From contig NZ_CP053848.1 of the NCBI RefSeq assembly GCF_013201605.1, forward strand, positions 992,001-1,056,000: DNA of 64,000 bases, written 5' to 3'. Numbering within the stretch: the stretch's first letter is position 1; the number at the start of each line of letters is the position of its first letter. This document shows, piece after piece, positions 56,602-64,000 of the stretch. The stretch is from Campylobacter ornithocola. Its GTDB lineage: Bacteria; Campylobacterota; Campylobacteria; Campylobacterales; Campylobacteraceae. The notes under the pieces were generated by a model, which was not told the origin of the DNA, searched no databases, and worked only from the letters and a program-made list of their open reading frames with translations. The translations under genes and the position numbers were made by a program.

Positions 56602-57096
56602 TTAAAGAAAAACTTCTATCATACTAGAATCTTGAATAAGTTTTTCTTGTTGTTTTTTTCTATCTTCTAGTAATTTTTGCGTTAAAACTTCATCTTCTAT
56701 AGCCAAAATTTGTACAGCTAAATAAGCCGCATTAATAGCCCCTGCTTTACCTATAGCTACTGTTGCTACAGGAATTCCACTTGGCATTTGAACAGTAGAA
56801 AACAAAGAGTCCATACTAGCTAAATTACTCCCTGGCATAGGTATACCTAAAACAGGTTTAGTAGTATGTGCAGCAACAACTCCTGCTAGATGTGCTGCCA
56901 TACCAGCTGCTGCTATAAACACTTTAGCGCCTTTATCTTCGGCATTTTTAATATATTCTTGAGTTCTTTGAGGACTTCTATGTGCCGAAGTAATTAATAC
57001 TTCATATTTAACATCAAATTTTTCAAAAATCTTTAAAGCTTCTTTTACTACATCATAATCACTCTTACTTCCCATCAACACAGAAACAAATTTCAT
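56602..57096 (-). CDS. purE: 5-(carboxyamino)imidazole ribonucleotide mutase PurE
   Basis: PurE (class I) converts N5-CAIR to CAIR in purine synthesis. The 164-residue protein has the active-site loop VLMGSKSDYDVVKEA near residue 6, VLITSAHRSPQRTQEY near 33, and IAAAGMAAHLAGVVAAHTTK with PVLGIPMPGSNLASMDSL. It overlaps the U32 peptidase gene by 4 bases. purK is not in the window. Confidence 0.97.
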   Translation of the reverse strand: MKFVSVLMGSKSDYDVVKEALKIFEKFDVKYEVLITSAHRSPQRTQEYIKNAEDKGAKVFIAAAGMAAHLAGVVAAHTTKPVLGIPMPGSNLASMDSLFSTVQMPSGIPVATVAIGKAGAINAAYLAVQILAIEDEVLTQKLLEDRKKQQEKLIQDSSMIEVFL

Positions 57097-58349
57097 TCAA
57101 CACTCCTTCTTAAAAAACTAAATTCTGGAAGTTTAAATGGCAAAGTAATTTCATTTTCATTACCACTGTGTATTTCACTAAATTCTTTATTATTTTTAGC
57201 TAATAATTGTTTAAATACCATAAATTTCTTACCATCGTTTTCATAAATCAAACCTAGTTTATTTTCCCCTAATTCTATATCAGTATCCATTGGAGCCAAA
57301 ATTTCATATTCTTTATTTAATTCTATTTTACCTTTACATTTAAAATACTCACCATCTTCACTCATTGCATGCACTTGATGAGTTCCTTCTTCTATGCTTG
57401 TCTTATGATTAATAGAATCTGTTTTTTCATAAGCTCTTGAAACTAAATATCCATCTGTAAAACCTCTGTGTTTTAAAGTGTAAATTTCTTTTTCATATTT
57501 AGCCGCATCAAAAGTATTTTGCAACACATCTTCCACTGCCATTTTATAAGTTCTTGCAGTCAAAGCTACATAGTACTCACTTTTTGTTCTTCCTTCTATT
57601 TTGAAAGCATGTATACAATTTTCTTGCATAATTTTTTGAATATATGAACTTAAATTTAAATCTTTAGAATTAAACACATGTGTGCCATTTTCATCTTCTT
57701 CTAATCTAAAAAGCGTATTTGTTTCTGGATTTTTTGCATAAAGCTCATAATTAAATCTACAATCATTCGCACATGATCCACGATTACTCATGCGTCCACT
57801 TTGCACTGAAGAAATTAAGCATCTACCAGAATATGCAAAACACATAGAACCATGTACAAAACTTTCAAGTTCTATATCACAATTATTTTTTAAATCTTTT
57901 GCATCTTTTAAACCAAGCTCTCTTGCTACAACAACACGTTTTGCACCCATATCTTTATAAACTTGCGCATCTAAATAATTTAAAATATTAGCCTGAGTAG
58001 ATACATGAAGATTAATTTCAGGTGCAAGTTCTCTAACTAAGCGCATAGCACCCACAGAAGCTACTATAAAAGCATCAGGTTTCATTTCTTTTAATTTTAA
58101 AATATGTCTTTTTAAACCTTCAATTTGTGAACTAAAATGAAAACCATTGATAGTTACATAAATTTTTTTTTCTCTTGCATGAGTATAGTCAATAGCTTCT
58201 TTAAAAGTTTCATAATTAAAATCTCTAGCAGTTCTTGCTCTTAGTGAAAAATTACTCACTCCTGCATAAATAGCATCAGCTCCATATGCTAATGCTATTT
58301 TTAATTTTACAAAATTACCCGCAGGAGCTACTATTTCAGGAATAATCAT
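57093..58349 (-). CDS. U32 family peptidase-like protein
   Basis: A 418-residue protein with the U32 pattern: EIVAPAGNFVKLKIALAYGA at the start, DAIYAGVSNFSLRARTARDF near residue 25, then LESFVHGSMCFAYSGRCLIS and SNRGSCANDCRFNYEL, a Cys set typical of this family. FKIEGRTKSEYYVA follows near 250. Members include collagenase-like PrtC and the tRNA hydroxylation protein TrhP. The Cys cluster suits an iron-sulfur or tRNA-modifying role better than proteolysis, which is inference. It lies between cheZ and purE, overlapping both. Confidence 0.88.
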   Translation of the reverse strand: MIIPEIVAPAGNFVKLKIALAYGADAIYAGVSNFSLRARTARDFNYETFKEAIDYTHAREKKIYVTINGFHFSSQIEGLKRHILKLKEMKPDAFIVASVGAMRLVRELAPEINLHVSTQANILNYLDAQVYKDMGAKRVVVARELGLKDAKDLKNNCDIELESFVHGSMCFAYSGRCLISSVQSGRMSNRGSCANDCRFNYELYAKNPETNTLFRLEEDENGTHVFNSKDLNLSSYIQKIMQENCIHAFKIEGRTKSEYYVALTARTYKMAVEDVLQNTFDAAKYEKEIYTLKHRGFTDGYLVSRAYEKTDSINHKTSIEEGTHQVHAMSEDGEYFKCKGKIELNKEYEILAPMDTDIELGENKLGLIYENDGKKFMVFKQLLAKNNKEFSEIHSGNENEITLPFKLPEFSFLRRSVE

Positions 58350-59056
58350 TTTTTTCCTAAACTAGCAATTAAAGCCTCGATATCATCATTACTTACAACA
58401 TCAGTAGTAGAATCTCCTTGAATATGAACAGCCGATCCAACACGCTTTTCATCATCAATTTTACCTTCAAATAAACTACTCATATATCTACTTAAAGCTC
58501 TCATAACATTAATAACACGCTCAATTTTTTGACGATGAATATCTTGATATTGCATAGCATCCATTGCCATCATAACCTCATCTTGTCCTGTTTGCAAACA
58601 ACCTGTAATTTCATCTATGATATTTTTAGCATTATTATTTGTTTCAATAGCTTCTTTAAAACTTACCACATTAGGAAATCTTGTATTCAGTTTTTCAAAA
58701 ATTTCTATATTTTTATTTAAAGCATCACTAATTACACAAAGCTCATTTTCCGAATTTGCAAAAAAATCATTAATAGCTTCTAACTTTTCCATCATTTCGG
58801 TAGCTTTAATTTCACTATCTCTTGTAACATCATCAAGTTGGTGTACAACTTTATGCTCTTTACTAGGTGGTGGTGGTGGCCAAGCCATATCTGCTCTTGC
58901 TTTATAATCACCGTTAATCATATCATTTACGATTTGCTGATTTTTTTCCTCGTCTTCATAATCTGTTTCAGATTTCATTTCTGTATTTTCCTCTACAGAA
59001 TCAAGATCTAGGTCTTCAGTGCTATTCATTAAAGCATCTAATTCTTCTTGAGTCAT
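58346..59056 (-). CDS. cheZ: Protein phosphatase CheZ
   Basis: CheZ removes the phosphate from CheY-P to end the chemotaxis signal. The 236-residue protein has the catalytic helix segment MQYQDIHRQKIERVI near residue 168, where Asp172 and Gln176 match the E. coli Asp143/Gln147 spacing. A proline run (AWPPPPPSKEHK) precedes the helical core. The C-terminal SNDDIEALIASLGKK resembles the CheY-binding tail. The N-terminus MTQEELDALMNS resembles the FliM CheY-binding peptide. I chose the ATG at 59056, with AAAAAGG 7 bases upstream, over GTG at 59062. Confidence 0.87.
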   Translation of the reverse strand: MTQEELDALMNSTEDLDLDSVEENTEMKSETDYEDEEKNQQIVNDMINGDYKARADMAWPPPPPSKEHKVVHQLDDVTRDSEIKATEMMEKLEAINDFFANSENELCVISDALNKNIEIFEKLNTRFPNVVSFKEAIETNNNAKNIIDEITGCLQTGQDEVMMAMDAMQYQDIHRQKIERVINVMRALSRYMSSLFEGKIDDEKRVGSAVHIQGDSTTDVVSNDDIEALIASLGKK

Positions 59057-59218
59057 TGTCACACCTTTTTTAAAAATAAAAACTAATTCTAAATTATATT
59101 ATAAAAAAATATAAACCAATATTAATTTTATAAATTAATTCTTTAAAATAATACACGAAATAACTTTTTTACATTTGATAATAAAAAAAATATTAATTTA
59201 AACTTAATTTAAAAAAAA

Positions 59219-59224
59219 TATACT
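59219..59224 (+). promoter_or_regulatory. Candidate -10 box for glnA
   Basis: TATACT, 43 bases before the glnA ATG. The divergent cheZ/glnA gap (59057-59267) is about 210 bases, extremely AT-rich with poly-A and poly-T tracts. I see no gene or stable structure in it. Confidence 0.35.
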
Positions 59225-59267
59225 ACAATCTTAAAAAAATAAATCAAACCTATTAAAAGGAGAAGAA

Positions 59268-60698
59268 ATGGGTAAATTTGTAAATAATATTGATGAGTTT
59301 TTCAGCTATTGCCAAGAGCATGAAGTGATATTTGTTGATTTTAGATTTACTGATATGATAGGCACTTGGCATCATATTACTTACAATATAAAAGCAATTG
59401 ATGATAAAACATTTGAAAATGGAATTCCTTTTGATGCAAGCTCTTTACACGGTTGGCAACCTATAGAAAAATCAGATATGATTTTAAAACCTGATGTTGA
59501 AAGTGCATTTTTAGATCCTTTTACAGCTGATCCCACTATTATAGTAATTTGCGATGTATACGATATTTACAAAGAGCAAATGTACGAAAAATGTCCAAGA
59601 AGTATTGCAAAAAAAGCTATGCAATACTTAGGTACAAGCAATATCGCTGACACAGCTTATTTTGGACCTGAAAATGAGTTTTTTATTTTTGATAATGTAA
59701 AAATAGTTGATTCTTCTCATTGTGCAAAGTATGAAGTTGATACCGAAGAAGGTGAATGGAATGATAATAAAGATTTTGCAGATAGCTATAATAGCGGACA
59801 TCGTCCAAGAAATAAAGGTGGATATTTTCCGGTAAGCCCTATTGATTCTAGTGTGGACATTAGAGCTGAAATGGTGCAAGTCCTAGAAAGAGTTGGTTTA
59901 AAAACTTTTGTGCATCATCATGAAGTAGCACAAGGTCAAGCTGAAATTGGTGTAGAATTTGGAAATTTAGTGGAAGCTGCTGATAATGTGCAAATTTATA
60001 AATATGTAGTAAAAATGGTAGCACACTTAAATGGAAAAACAGCAACCTTTATGCCAAAACCACTCTATGGAGACAATGGAAGCGGTATGCATGTACATAT
60101 GAGTCTTTGGAAAGATGGGGTTAATTTATTTTATAATAAAGAAGGCTATGGAAAGCTAAGTGAATGTGCGATTAATTATATCGGTGGAATTTTGGCTAAT
60201 GCAAGAAGCGTTGCAGCATTTACTAATCCTAGTTCAAATTCTTATAAAAGAATAGTTCCAGGGTTTGAAGCTCCTTGTATATTAACTTATTCTTGTCAAA
60301 ATCGTTCTGCAAGTTGTCGCGTACCTTATGGTATTAATGAAAAAAGTGCAAGAGTTGAAATAAGATTCCCTGATAGCACTTCTAATCCATATTTAGCTTT
60401 TGCAAGCTTGCTAATGGCAGGACTTGATGGTATAAAAAACAAAACCATACCAGTTGGCCCTATGGATGAAAATTTATTTGCTTTGACTTTAGATGAGATT
60501 AGAGAAAAAGGCATAGAACAATTGCCTCATACTTTAAGGGGATCCTTAGAAGCACTTATTAGAAAAAATGCTTTTTTAAAGCCTGTTATGAGTGATGTGT
60601 TTATTGATGATTATCAACATATGAAATTTGAAACTCAAGTATGGCCTGTAGAAGCTAGACCAACTGCATATGAGTTTAAAACTTGTTATTCTTGCTAA
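59268..60698 (+). CDS. glnA: Glutamine synthetase, type I
   Basis: GlnA makes glutamine from glutamate and ammonia and is the main ammonia-assimilation enzyme. The 476-residue protein has [30 protein letters not shown], the metal/ATP-site [25 protein letters not shown] and [11 protein letters not shown]. It carries the extra segment near residues 165-185 ([19 protein letters not shown]) seen in the beta subtype. At the place of the adenylylation Tyr it reads NLFAL, with Phe404. GGAGAAGAA precedes the ATG. A strong hairpin follows the stop. Confidence 0.97.
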   Translation: MGKFVNNIDEFFSYCQEHEVIFVDFRFTDMIGTWHHITYNIKAIDDKTFENGIPFDASSLHGWQPIEKSDMILKPDVESAFLDPFTADPTIIVICDVYDIYKEQMYEKCPRSIAKKAMQYLGTSNIADTAYFGPENEFFIFDNVKIVDSSHCAKYEVDTEEGEWNDNKDFADSYNSGHRPRNKGGYFPVSPIDSSVDIRAEMVQVLERVGLKTFVHHHEVAQGQAEIGVEFGNLVEAADNVQIYKYVVKMVAHLNGKTATFMPKPLYGDNGSGMHVHMSLWKDGVNLFYNKEGYGKLSECAINYIGGILANARSVAAFTNPSSNSYKRIVPGFEAPCILTYSCQNRSASCRVPYGINEKSARVEIRFPDSTSNPYLAFASLLMAGLDGIKNKTIPVGPMDENLFALTLDEIREKGIEQLPHTLRGSLEALIRKNAFLKPVMSDVFIDDYQHMKFETQVWPVEARPTAYEFKTCYSC

Positions 60699-60727
60699 TT
60701 TTTGATGCCACAAAGGCATCAAAAATT
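60697..60727 (+). terminator. Bidirectional terminator between glnA and purU
   Basis: TTTTTGATGCC pairs with GGCATCAAAAA across an ACAAA loop; the stem extends by AA/TT at its base. T tracts on one arm and A tracts on the other make it work in both directions for the convergent genes. It overlaps the last base of glnA and the stop of purU. Confidence 0.85.
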
Positions 60728-61553
60728 AAAATACTATTGTTTTGTTTTTATGTATAAAAATTCTATCATCAAACACTAAATCCAAAGCTTTAGAAAAAAC
60801 ATTTTTTTCAACATTACGTCCAGCTTGTTGCATAGCTTGCCAAGAATACTCATGAGTAACTGGTATAACATCTTGAGTAATAATTGGTCCCTCATCTAAA
60901 TTATTATTTACAAAATGTGCTGTTGCACCTATAATCTTAACCCCTCTTTCATAAGCTTGCTTATAAGGATTAGCTCCTATAAATGCAGGTAAAAAAGAAT
61001 GGTGAATATTAATAATCTTTCCTTCAAAATGCTCCACAAAAGATGGAGATAATATTCTCATATATTTTGCTAAAACAATATAATCAAACTCATATTGTTT
61101 TAAGCACTCTAGTAGTTTTTCTTCATGCTCTTGTCTACTTAAATCTTGTGCTAAGATAGTATGAAAAGGTATATTAAATTTATCTACCAAAGGTTTTAAT
61201 ACATCATAATTTGCAATTACTGCTTTAATGTTAGCTTTGAATTCTCCACTAAATTGACGGATAAGCAACTCACCTAAACAATGAGTTTCTTTAGTAGCTA
61301 AAACAATAATATCTTTTTTTCTCTTTAGTGTAATTTCAATTAGAGCATTATCAGGAAGCATGGCTTCAAGTGTCCCTTTAAAAGCTTTTATATCAAGCTC
61401 GCCTTCCAAATGTGCTCTAAAGAAAAAACGATTTTCTCCAACAAATTCATCATTTTTTATAATGTTGATTCTGTATTTAAAAATAACATCTGAAATTCTA
61501 TAAATTAATCCTTTCTCGTCGCTACATGAAATTTTTAAAATATATTCATTCAT
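60726..61553 (-). CDS. purU: Formyltetrahydrofolate deformylase PurU
   Basis: PurU releases formate from 10-formyl-tetrahydrofolate. The 275-residue protein has an N-terminal ACT domain (ILKISCSDEKGLIYRISDVI) and a formyl-transferase-like domain with ATKETHCLGELLIR, ARYMRILSP-like LAKYMRILSPSFVEHF, and INIHHSFLPAFIGANPYKQA. The catalytic His/Asp follow in ATAHFVNNNLDEGPII. It overlaps cca by 4 bases and ends in the shared terminator. Confidence 0.95.
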   Translation of the reverse strand: MNEYILKISCSDEKGLIYRISDVIFKYRINIIKNDEFVGENRFFFRAHLEGELDIKAFKGTLEAMLPDNALIEITLKRKKDIIVLATKETHCLGELLIRQFSGEFKANIKAVIANYDVLKPLVDKFNIPFHTILAQDLSRQEHEEKLLECLKQYEFDYIVLAKYMRILSPSFVEHFEGKIINIHHSFLPAFIGANPYKQAYERGVKIIGATAHFVNNNLDEGPIITQDVIPVTHEYSWQAMQQAGRNVEKNVFSKALDLVFDDRIFIHKNKTIVF

Positions 61554-62659
61554 TTTTGCTCCTTTATATAGTTTTTTAATTCTTGTAATTTTCTTTTTTC
61601 AAGTTCAATTCCAAGCTCTTTTCCACTAAACCCTTCTTTAAATAATTCTTTTGCGCTAATTTTACTTTCAAAAGCATAATTATATAAATTTAGTTTTTTA
61701 GCTTGCATAATACGTTCATCACTCCAAAGCCCAAGCCATTTGCAAAGTGGCATTTTTAAAGCAATTTTAGCTAAATCAAAATCATCGATTTTACCTAAAA
61801 TAAATTCTTGTTCACATTTTTTTAATAGTTCTTTTTTTAATTTTGTTTTTTTAAAAAAATCCTCTTTATTTATATGAAAAAAATTCAAATACAAATACAA
61901 AAACAAAGCCTCATCGCAAATTATTTTTTGACTTTGTTCTAAAAGTCTTTCAAATTCTTTATTACAGCTTTGATGAAAAAATATTTTTTCTTCTAAATTT
62001 AAAATTTTAAAATACTCATATGCCTTATCAAGTTTTGAGGTTTTAAAAATCTTATAAAGTTCATTATTAATACGTTCTTTAGATAAATCACTTATATCCA
62101 TAGTTTGCATTAATTTTAAACTTTCTTTTGCAATCATTAAGTCAAATCTACACGCAAAAGAAATTCCACGAAGTACCCTTAAACTATCTTCAACAAAACT
62201 TTTATCATCAATGTGTCTTATAATCTTTGCTTGTAAATCTTGCAAACCATTAAAAAAATCTAAAAATTTAAAATCAAAAATATTTACCATCAATGCATTA
62301 ATAGTAAAATCTCTTCTTTTAGCTCCTTCTTGCTCATTATTACAAACTTTAACTTCAAAACCCCTATGTCCTATAGAAATTTTGTTTTCATATCGTGCTA
62401 GAGCTAAATCAAATTTTTTGTATTTATATACATAAAAACTTTTTCCTACTCCATTTGCTCCAAGTTTTTGCATAAGTTCATCAAAAAGTCTAGGGTTAAT
62501 GTCATAAATTTCTATATCATAATCATCACTAGATAAATCTAAAAAAGAATTTCTTACACAACCACCAACTAAATAAGCCCTTTGTGTATAAGGCTTAAGT
62601 ATATTCTTGATACTTAAAAAATCATAATCATTTTTTAAGTCTATCTTCAATCTTTGCAA
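61550..62659 (-). CDS. cca: tRNA nucleotidyltransferase / poly(A) polymerase family protein
   Basis: This class II nucleotidyltransferase likely adds CCA to tRNA 3' ends. The 369-residue protein has AYLVGGCVRNSFLDLSSDDY with the catalytic DYDIEIYD near residue 47, KRRDFTINALMVNIFDFKFL near 115, and the RNA-binding SFVEDSLRVLRGISFACRF near 153. The C-terminal half is helical and diverged. A pure A-adding enzyme cannot be excluded from sequence alone. Its start overlaps the ciaD homologue by 32 bases. Confidence 0.9.
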   Translation of the reverse strand: MQRLKIDLKNDYDFLSIKNILKPYTQRAYLVGGCVRNSFLDLSSDDYDIEIYDINPRLFDELMQKLGANGVGKSFYVYKYKKFDLALARYENKISIGHRGFEVKVCNNEQEGAKRRDFTINALMVNIFDFKFLDFFNGLQDLQAKIIRHIDDKSFVEDSLRVLRGISFACRFDLMIAKESLKLMQTMDISDLSKERINNELYKIFKTSKLDKAYEYFKILNLEEKIFFHQSCNKEFERLLEQSQKIICDEALFLYLYLNFFHINKEDFFKKTKLKKELLKKCEQEFILGKIDDFDLAKIALKMPLCKWLGLWSDERIMQAKKLNLYNYAFESKISAKELFKEGFSGKELGIELEKRKLQELKNYIKEQK

Positions 62660-63059
62660 GCAAAAACTCTAAAAAAGTAATAGTCATATCTAATCTTTTT
62701 TCTGTATGTTCATCTTTAGTATTTTTCAGACCTTCAAATAAAACCAAAATACGCTCTCTAAGATTTTTTAAGAAAAATTCTTCGTTATTAACAATACTTT
62801 CTTCTTTTTCTTCTAAAGCTTCAACTTTAATAGCGACATTTTGTTTATCATTTTTAACTTTTACTTCTAAATCATCTAATTCTTGGATTAATTCTTGCGC
62901 AACCTTACTGATTTCTTCTTTAATTTTTTTATCTTGAGTGTTTTTTTCTTGAGTAATCTCCTCTACCATAGGAGCAAATTCATCATTTTTATTTTTTTTA
63001 TTGTCTAATTCTGAATTAACTTCACTAATAGCCATCTTTGCCAAATCTTCTATATTCAT
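62628..63059 (-). CDS. ciaD: CiaD homologue (Campylobacter invasion antigen D)
   Basis: A 143-residue, highly charged, mostly helical protein starting MNIEDLAKMAISEVNSEL, with no signal peptide. The middle is rich in Lys and Glu (VAQELIQELDDLEVKVKNDK) and the end is helical (TITFLEFLLAKIEDRLKK). C. jejuni has CiaD, a flagellar-secreted effector reported to act on host MAP kinase signalling, at this place upstream of cca. The name is transferred on position and my memory of the N-terminus. I chose the ATG at 63059, overlapping the upstream stop as ATGA. A housekeeping role is possible. Confidence 0.7.
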   Translation of the reverse strand: MNIEDLAKMAISEVNSELDNKKNKNDEFAPMVEEITQEKNTQDKKIKEEISKVAQELIQELDDLEVKVKNDKQNVAIKVEALEEKEESIVNNEEFFLKNLRERILVLFEGLKNTKDEHTEKRLDMTITFLEFLLAKIEDRLKK

Positions 63060-63301
63060 AGCTTTATCAACCACCTTTTAAATTCATTAATTTCTTCTTC
63101 ACTTTTCATATTAACAAAAAAATCAAGCATATCATAATTTAAATCTTCATGATTAGAACGTAAACCACTCAAGCGCCTTATAGCATCAATAGCGTTTTTG
63201 TTTTGTGGATCTTGTTTTAATATATTTTTATAAATTTCCAAAGCTTCATCTTTTAAGCCTTGTGCTTCATAAATAGAAGCCTCTGTTACTGTATATCGCA
63301 T
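63056..63301 (-). CDS. Small TPR-like conserved protein
   Basis: An 81-residue protein starting MRYTVTEASIYEAQGLKDEA. Residues 4-38 match a single TPR-like helical hairpin (EASIYEAQGLKDEALEIYKN and LKQDPQNKNAIDAIRRLSG). The rest is helical with an acidic stretch (MLDFFVNMKSEEEINEFKRW). The function is unknown. It overlaps the ciaD homologue by 4 bases, as neighbours do in C. jejuni. I chose the ATG at 63301; TTG at 63307 is possible. Confidence 0.75.
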   Translation of the reverse strand: MRYTVTEASIYEAQGLKDEALEIYKNILKQDPQNKNAIDAIRRLSGLRSNHEDLNYDMLDFFVNMKSEEEINEFKRWLIKL

Positions 63302-63365
63302 TTTCAACTCACAAAAATTAAAATATTAAAATTCTAACAAAAAAGACTTTAATTTATTTTAATTT

Positions 63366-64000
63366 TTACTTAATCACAGGAGCTTTATAAGCTAAAAATA
63401 CAAAAATATTAAGTATTATAGCTACTATAATAAGCATGATAAAACCTGAAGTAAAACTTCTAAAATTATCATGAAGCATACCTACAATCCAAGGTGCTTG
63501 AGCTGCTATTAAATATCCTATACCTTGCGACATAGCAGAAAGTTTTGCTGCTATAAGAGAATTTGAACTTTTTATAGCAATAAATAATAAAGATATGGTA
63601 AAAACCCCACTAGAAGCAAAGCCCAAAAAAATAGCTGTTAAAAACAACACTAATTTTACATCACAAAGAAATACCAAAATAAAACTTAAGACATATAAAA
63701 AACCCAACAGCACGATAACAAAACTCTTAGCGTGTGTTCTAAGTTTTCCTAAAGCAATAGGTAGTAAAAATGCTACAGGCATACCTATAACTTGAGATAA
63801 TAATAAAATATTAGAACCAAAGTCAATCCCAAAACCTTTTTCGCTTATCATCACACTAAGCCAAGCAAAAAGACTATAAGATAAAAAACTTTGTAATCCC
63901 ATTACAATGGTAACTTTCCAAGCTGTTAAATTTAAAAAAAGATTTATTCTATTGATATTTTTCTTTTTAGGGCGTAACAATCTTTTATTTTTCAAATGCG
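63366..64000 (-). CDS. MFS transporter, C-terminal half (cut by window edge)
   Basis: The reading frame is open to base 64000, so the 5' end lies outside the window. About 211 codons remain, encoding roughly six transmembrane segments: WKVTIVMGLQSFLSYSLFAW, LLSQVIGMPVAFLLPIALGK, FVIVLLGFLYVLSFILVFLC, AIFLGFASSGVFTISLLFIA, SQGIGYLIAAQAPWIVGMLH and a last helix. The pattern resembles the C-terminal half of CynX/NimT-type MFS carriers. The TTG near 63995 is internal, not the start. The substrate is unknown. Confidence 0.82.
   Translation of the reverse strand, partial: HLKNKRLLRPKKKNINRINLFLNLTAWKVTIVMGLQSFLSYSLFAWLSVMISEKGFGIDFGSNILLLSQVIGMPVAFLLPIALGKLRTHAKSFVIVLLGFLYVLSFILVFLCDVKLVLFLTAIFLGFASSGVFTISLLFIAIKSSNSLIAAKLSAMSQGIGYLIAAQAPWIVGMLHDNFRSFTSGFIMLIIVAIILNIFVFLAYKAPVIK

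Noticed and set aside
58870..58890. GGT triplet repeat in cheZ, a possible unstable microsatellite
   Set aside because: It encodes a proline run and is only about five units of a 3-base repeat, so length changes would stay in frame. It is better explained as a linker.
59057..59267. Small RNA or riboswitch in the cheZ/glnA gap
   Set aside because: The gap is almost pure A/T with no stable stem or conserved core. Only a -10-like TATACT and the ribosome site can be supported.

Overview
The window is a low-GC, gene-dense stretch of an epsilonproteobacterial (Campylobacterota) chromosome. Many gene blocks match, in content and order, neighbourhoods I know from Campylobacter jejuni: ilvC/rnr/holA, rpsF-ssb-rpsR, lon-bamD-fliW-proC-ctsT, the Cet energy-taxis genes, trmA to truA-uppS-coaBC-glmU, cmeDEF, and aroG-trmD-ffh-glyQ-cheZ-glnA. 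The blocks are joined in a different order from C. jejuni, and there are autotransporter genes with poly-G promoters. I infer a thermotolerant Campylobacter, most likely of the C. lari group. The species is inference and rests on recalled gene order, not on a search. I see no tRNA or rRNA gene, insertion sequence, prophage or CRISPR array. No gap between genes is longer than about 210 bases.

Layout. 1-3.3 kb (minus strand): the start of a gene cut by the window edge, ruvX, dprA, a divergent polysaccharide deacetylase and ilvC. 3.4-8.3 kb (plus): rnr, holA, rpsF-ssb-rpsR and a MarC-family membrane protein. 8.3-10.8 kb (minus): three pilin-like transformation proteins including ctsT, then proC and fliW. 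11-14 kb (plus): bamD and lon. 14-24.6 kb (minus): a bipartite energy-taxis receptor (cetA plus two PAS proteins), ilvA, a CoA-binding protein, a MarR/MFS pair, trmA, an NhaC-type antiporter, a short-chain dehydrogenase and a periplasmic ankyrin protein. 24.7-26 kb (plus): ogt and a DMT transporter. 26-32.2 kb (minus): truA, an LptF/G permease, prepilin peptidase, uppS, a protein of unknown function, coaBC and glmU. 32.3-46.3 kb (plus): two related autotransporters flank fliP, an AEC transporter, a pabB-pabC fusion, pabA and the cmeDEF efflux pump. 46.3-59.1 kb (minus): aroG, rplS-trmD-rimM-khpA-rpsP, ffh, waaA, glyQ, purE, a U32 peptidase and cheZ. 59.3-60.7 kb (plus): glnA. 60.7-64 kb (minus): purU, cca, a CiaD homologue, a small TPR-like protein and an MFS gene cut by the window edge.

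The most interesting feature is the autotransporter pair at 32.4 and 44.0 kb. Each has a run of nine G directly against a perfect TATAAT -10 box, so slippage would change promoter spacing rather than reading frame. The genes share an almost identical promoter/signal-peptide block and almost identical beta-barrel 3' ends and terminators, while their passengers differ. They are direct repeats around 11.6 kb that carries fliP, the pab genes and cmeDEF. Other points of note: a MarR gene whose best start is ATT, glutamine synthetase with Phe at the usual adenylylation Tyr, and CheZ with FliM-like peptides at both ends.

Most other genes are core functions packed in operons with 4-base ATGA/TTGA/GTGA overlaps, which helped fix many starts. 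The pilin-like genes near 9 kb and the prepilin peptidase near 28 kb probably belong to the same DNA-uptake machinery, together with dprA near 1 kb.
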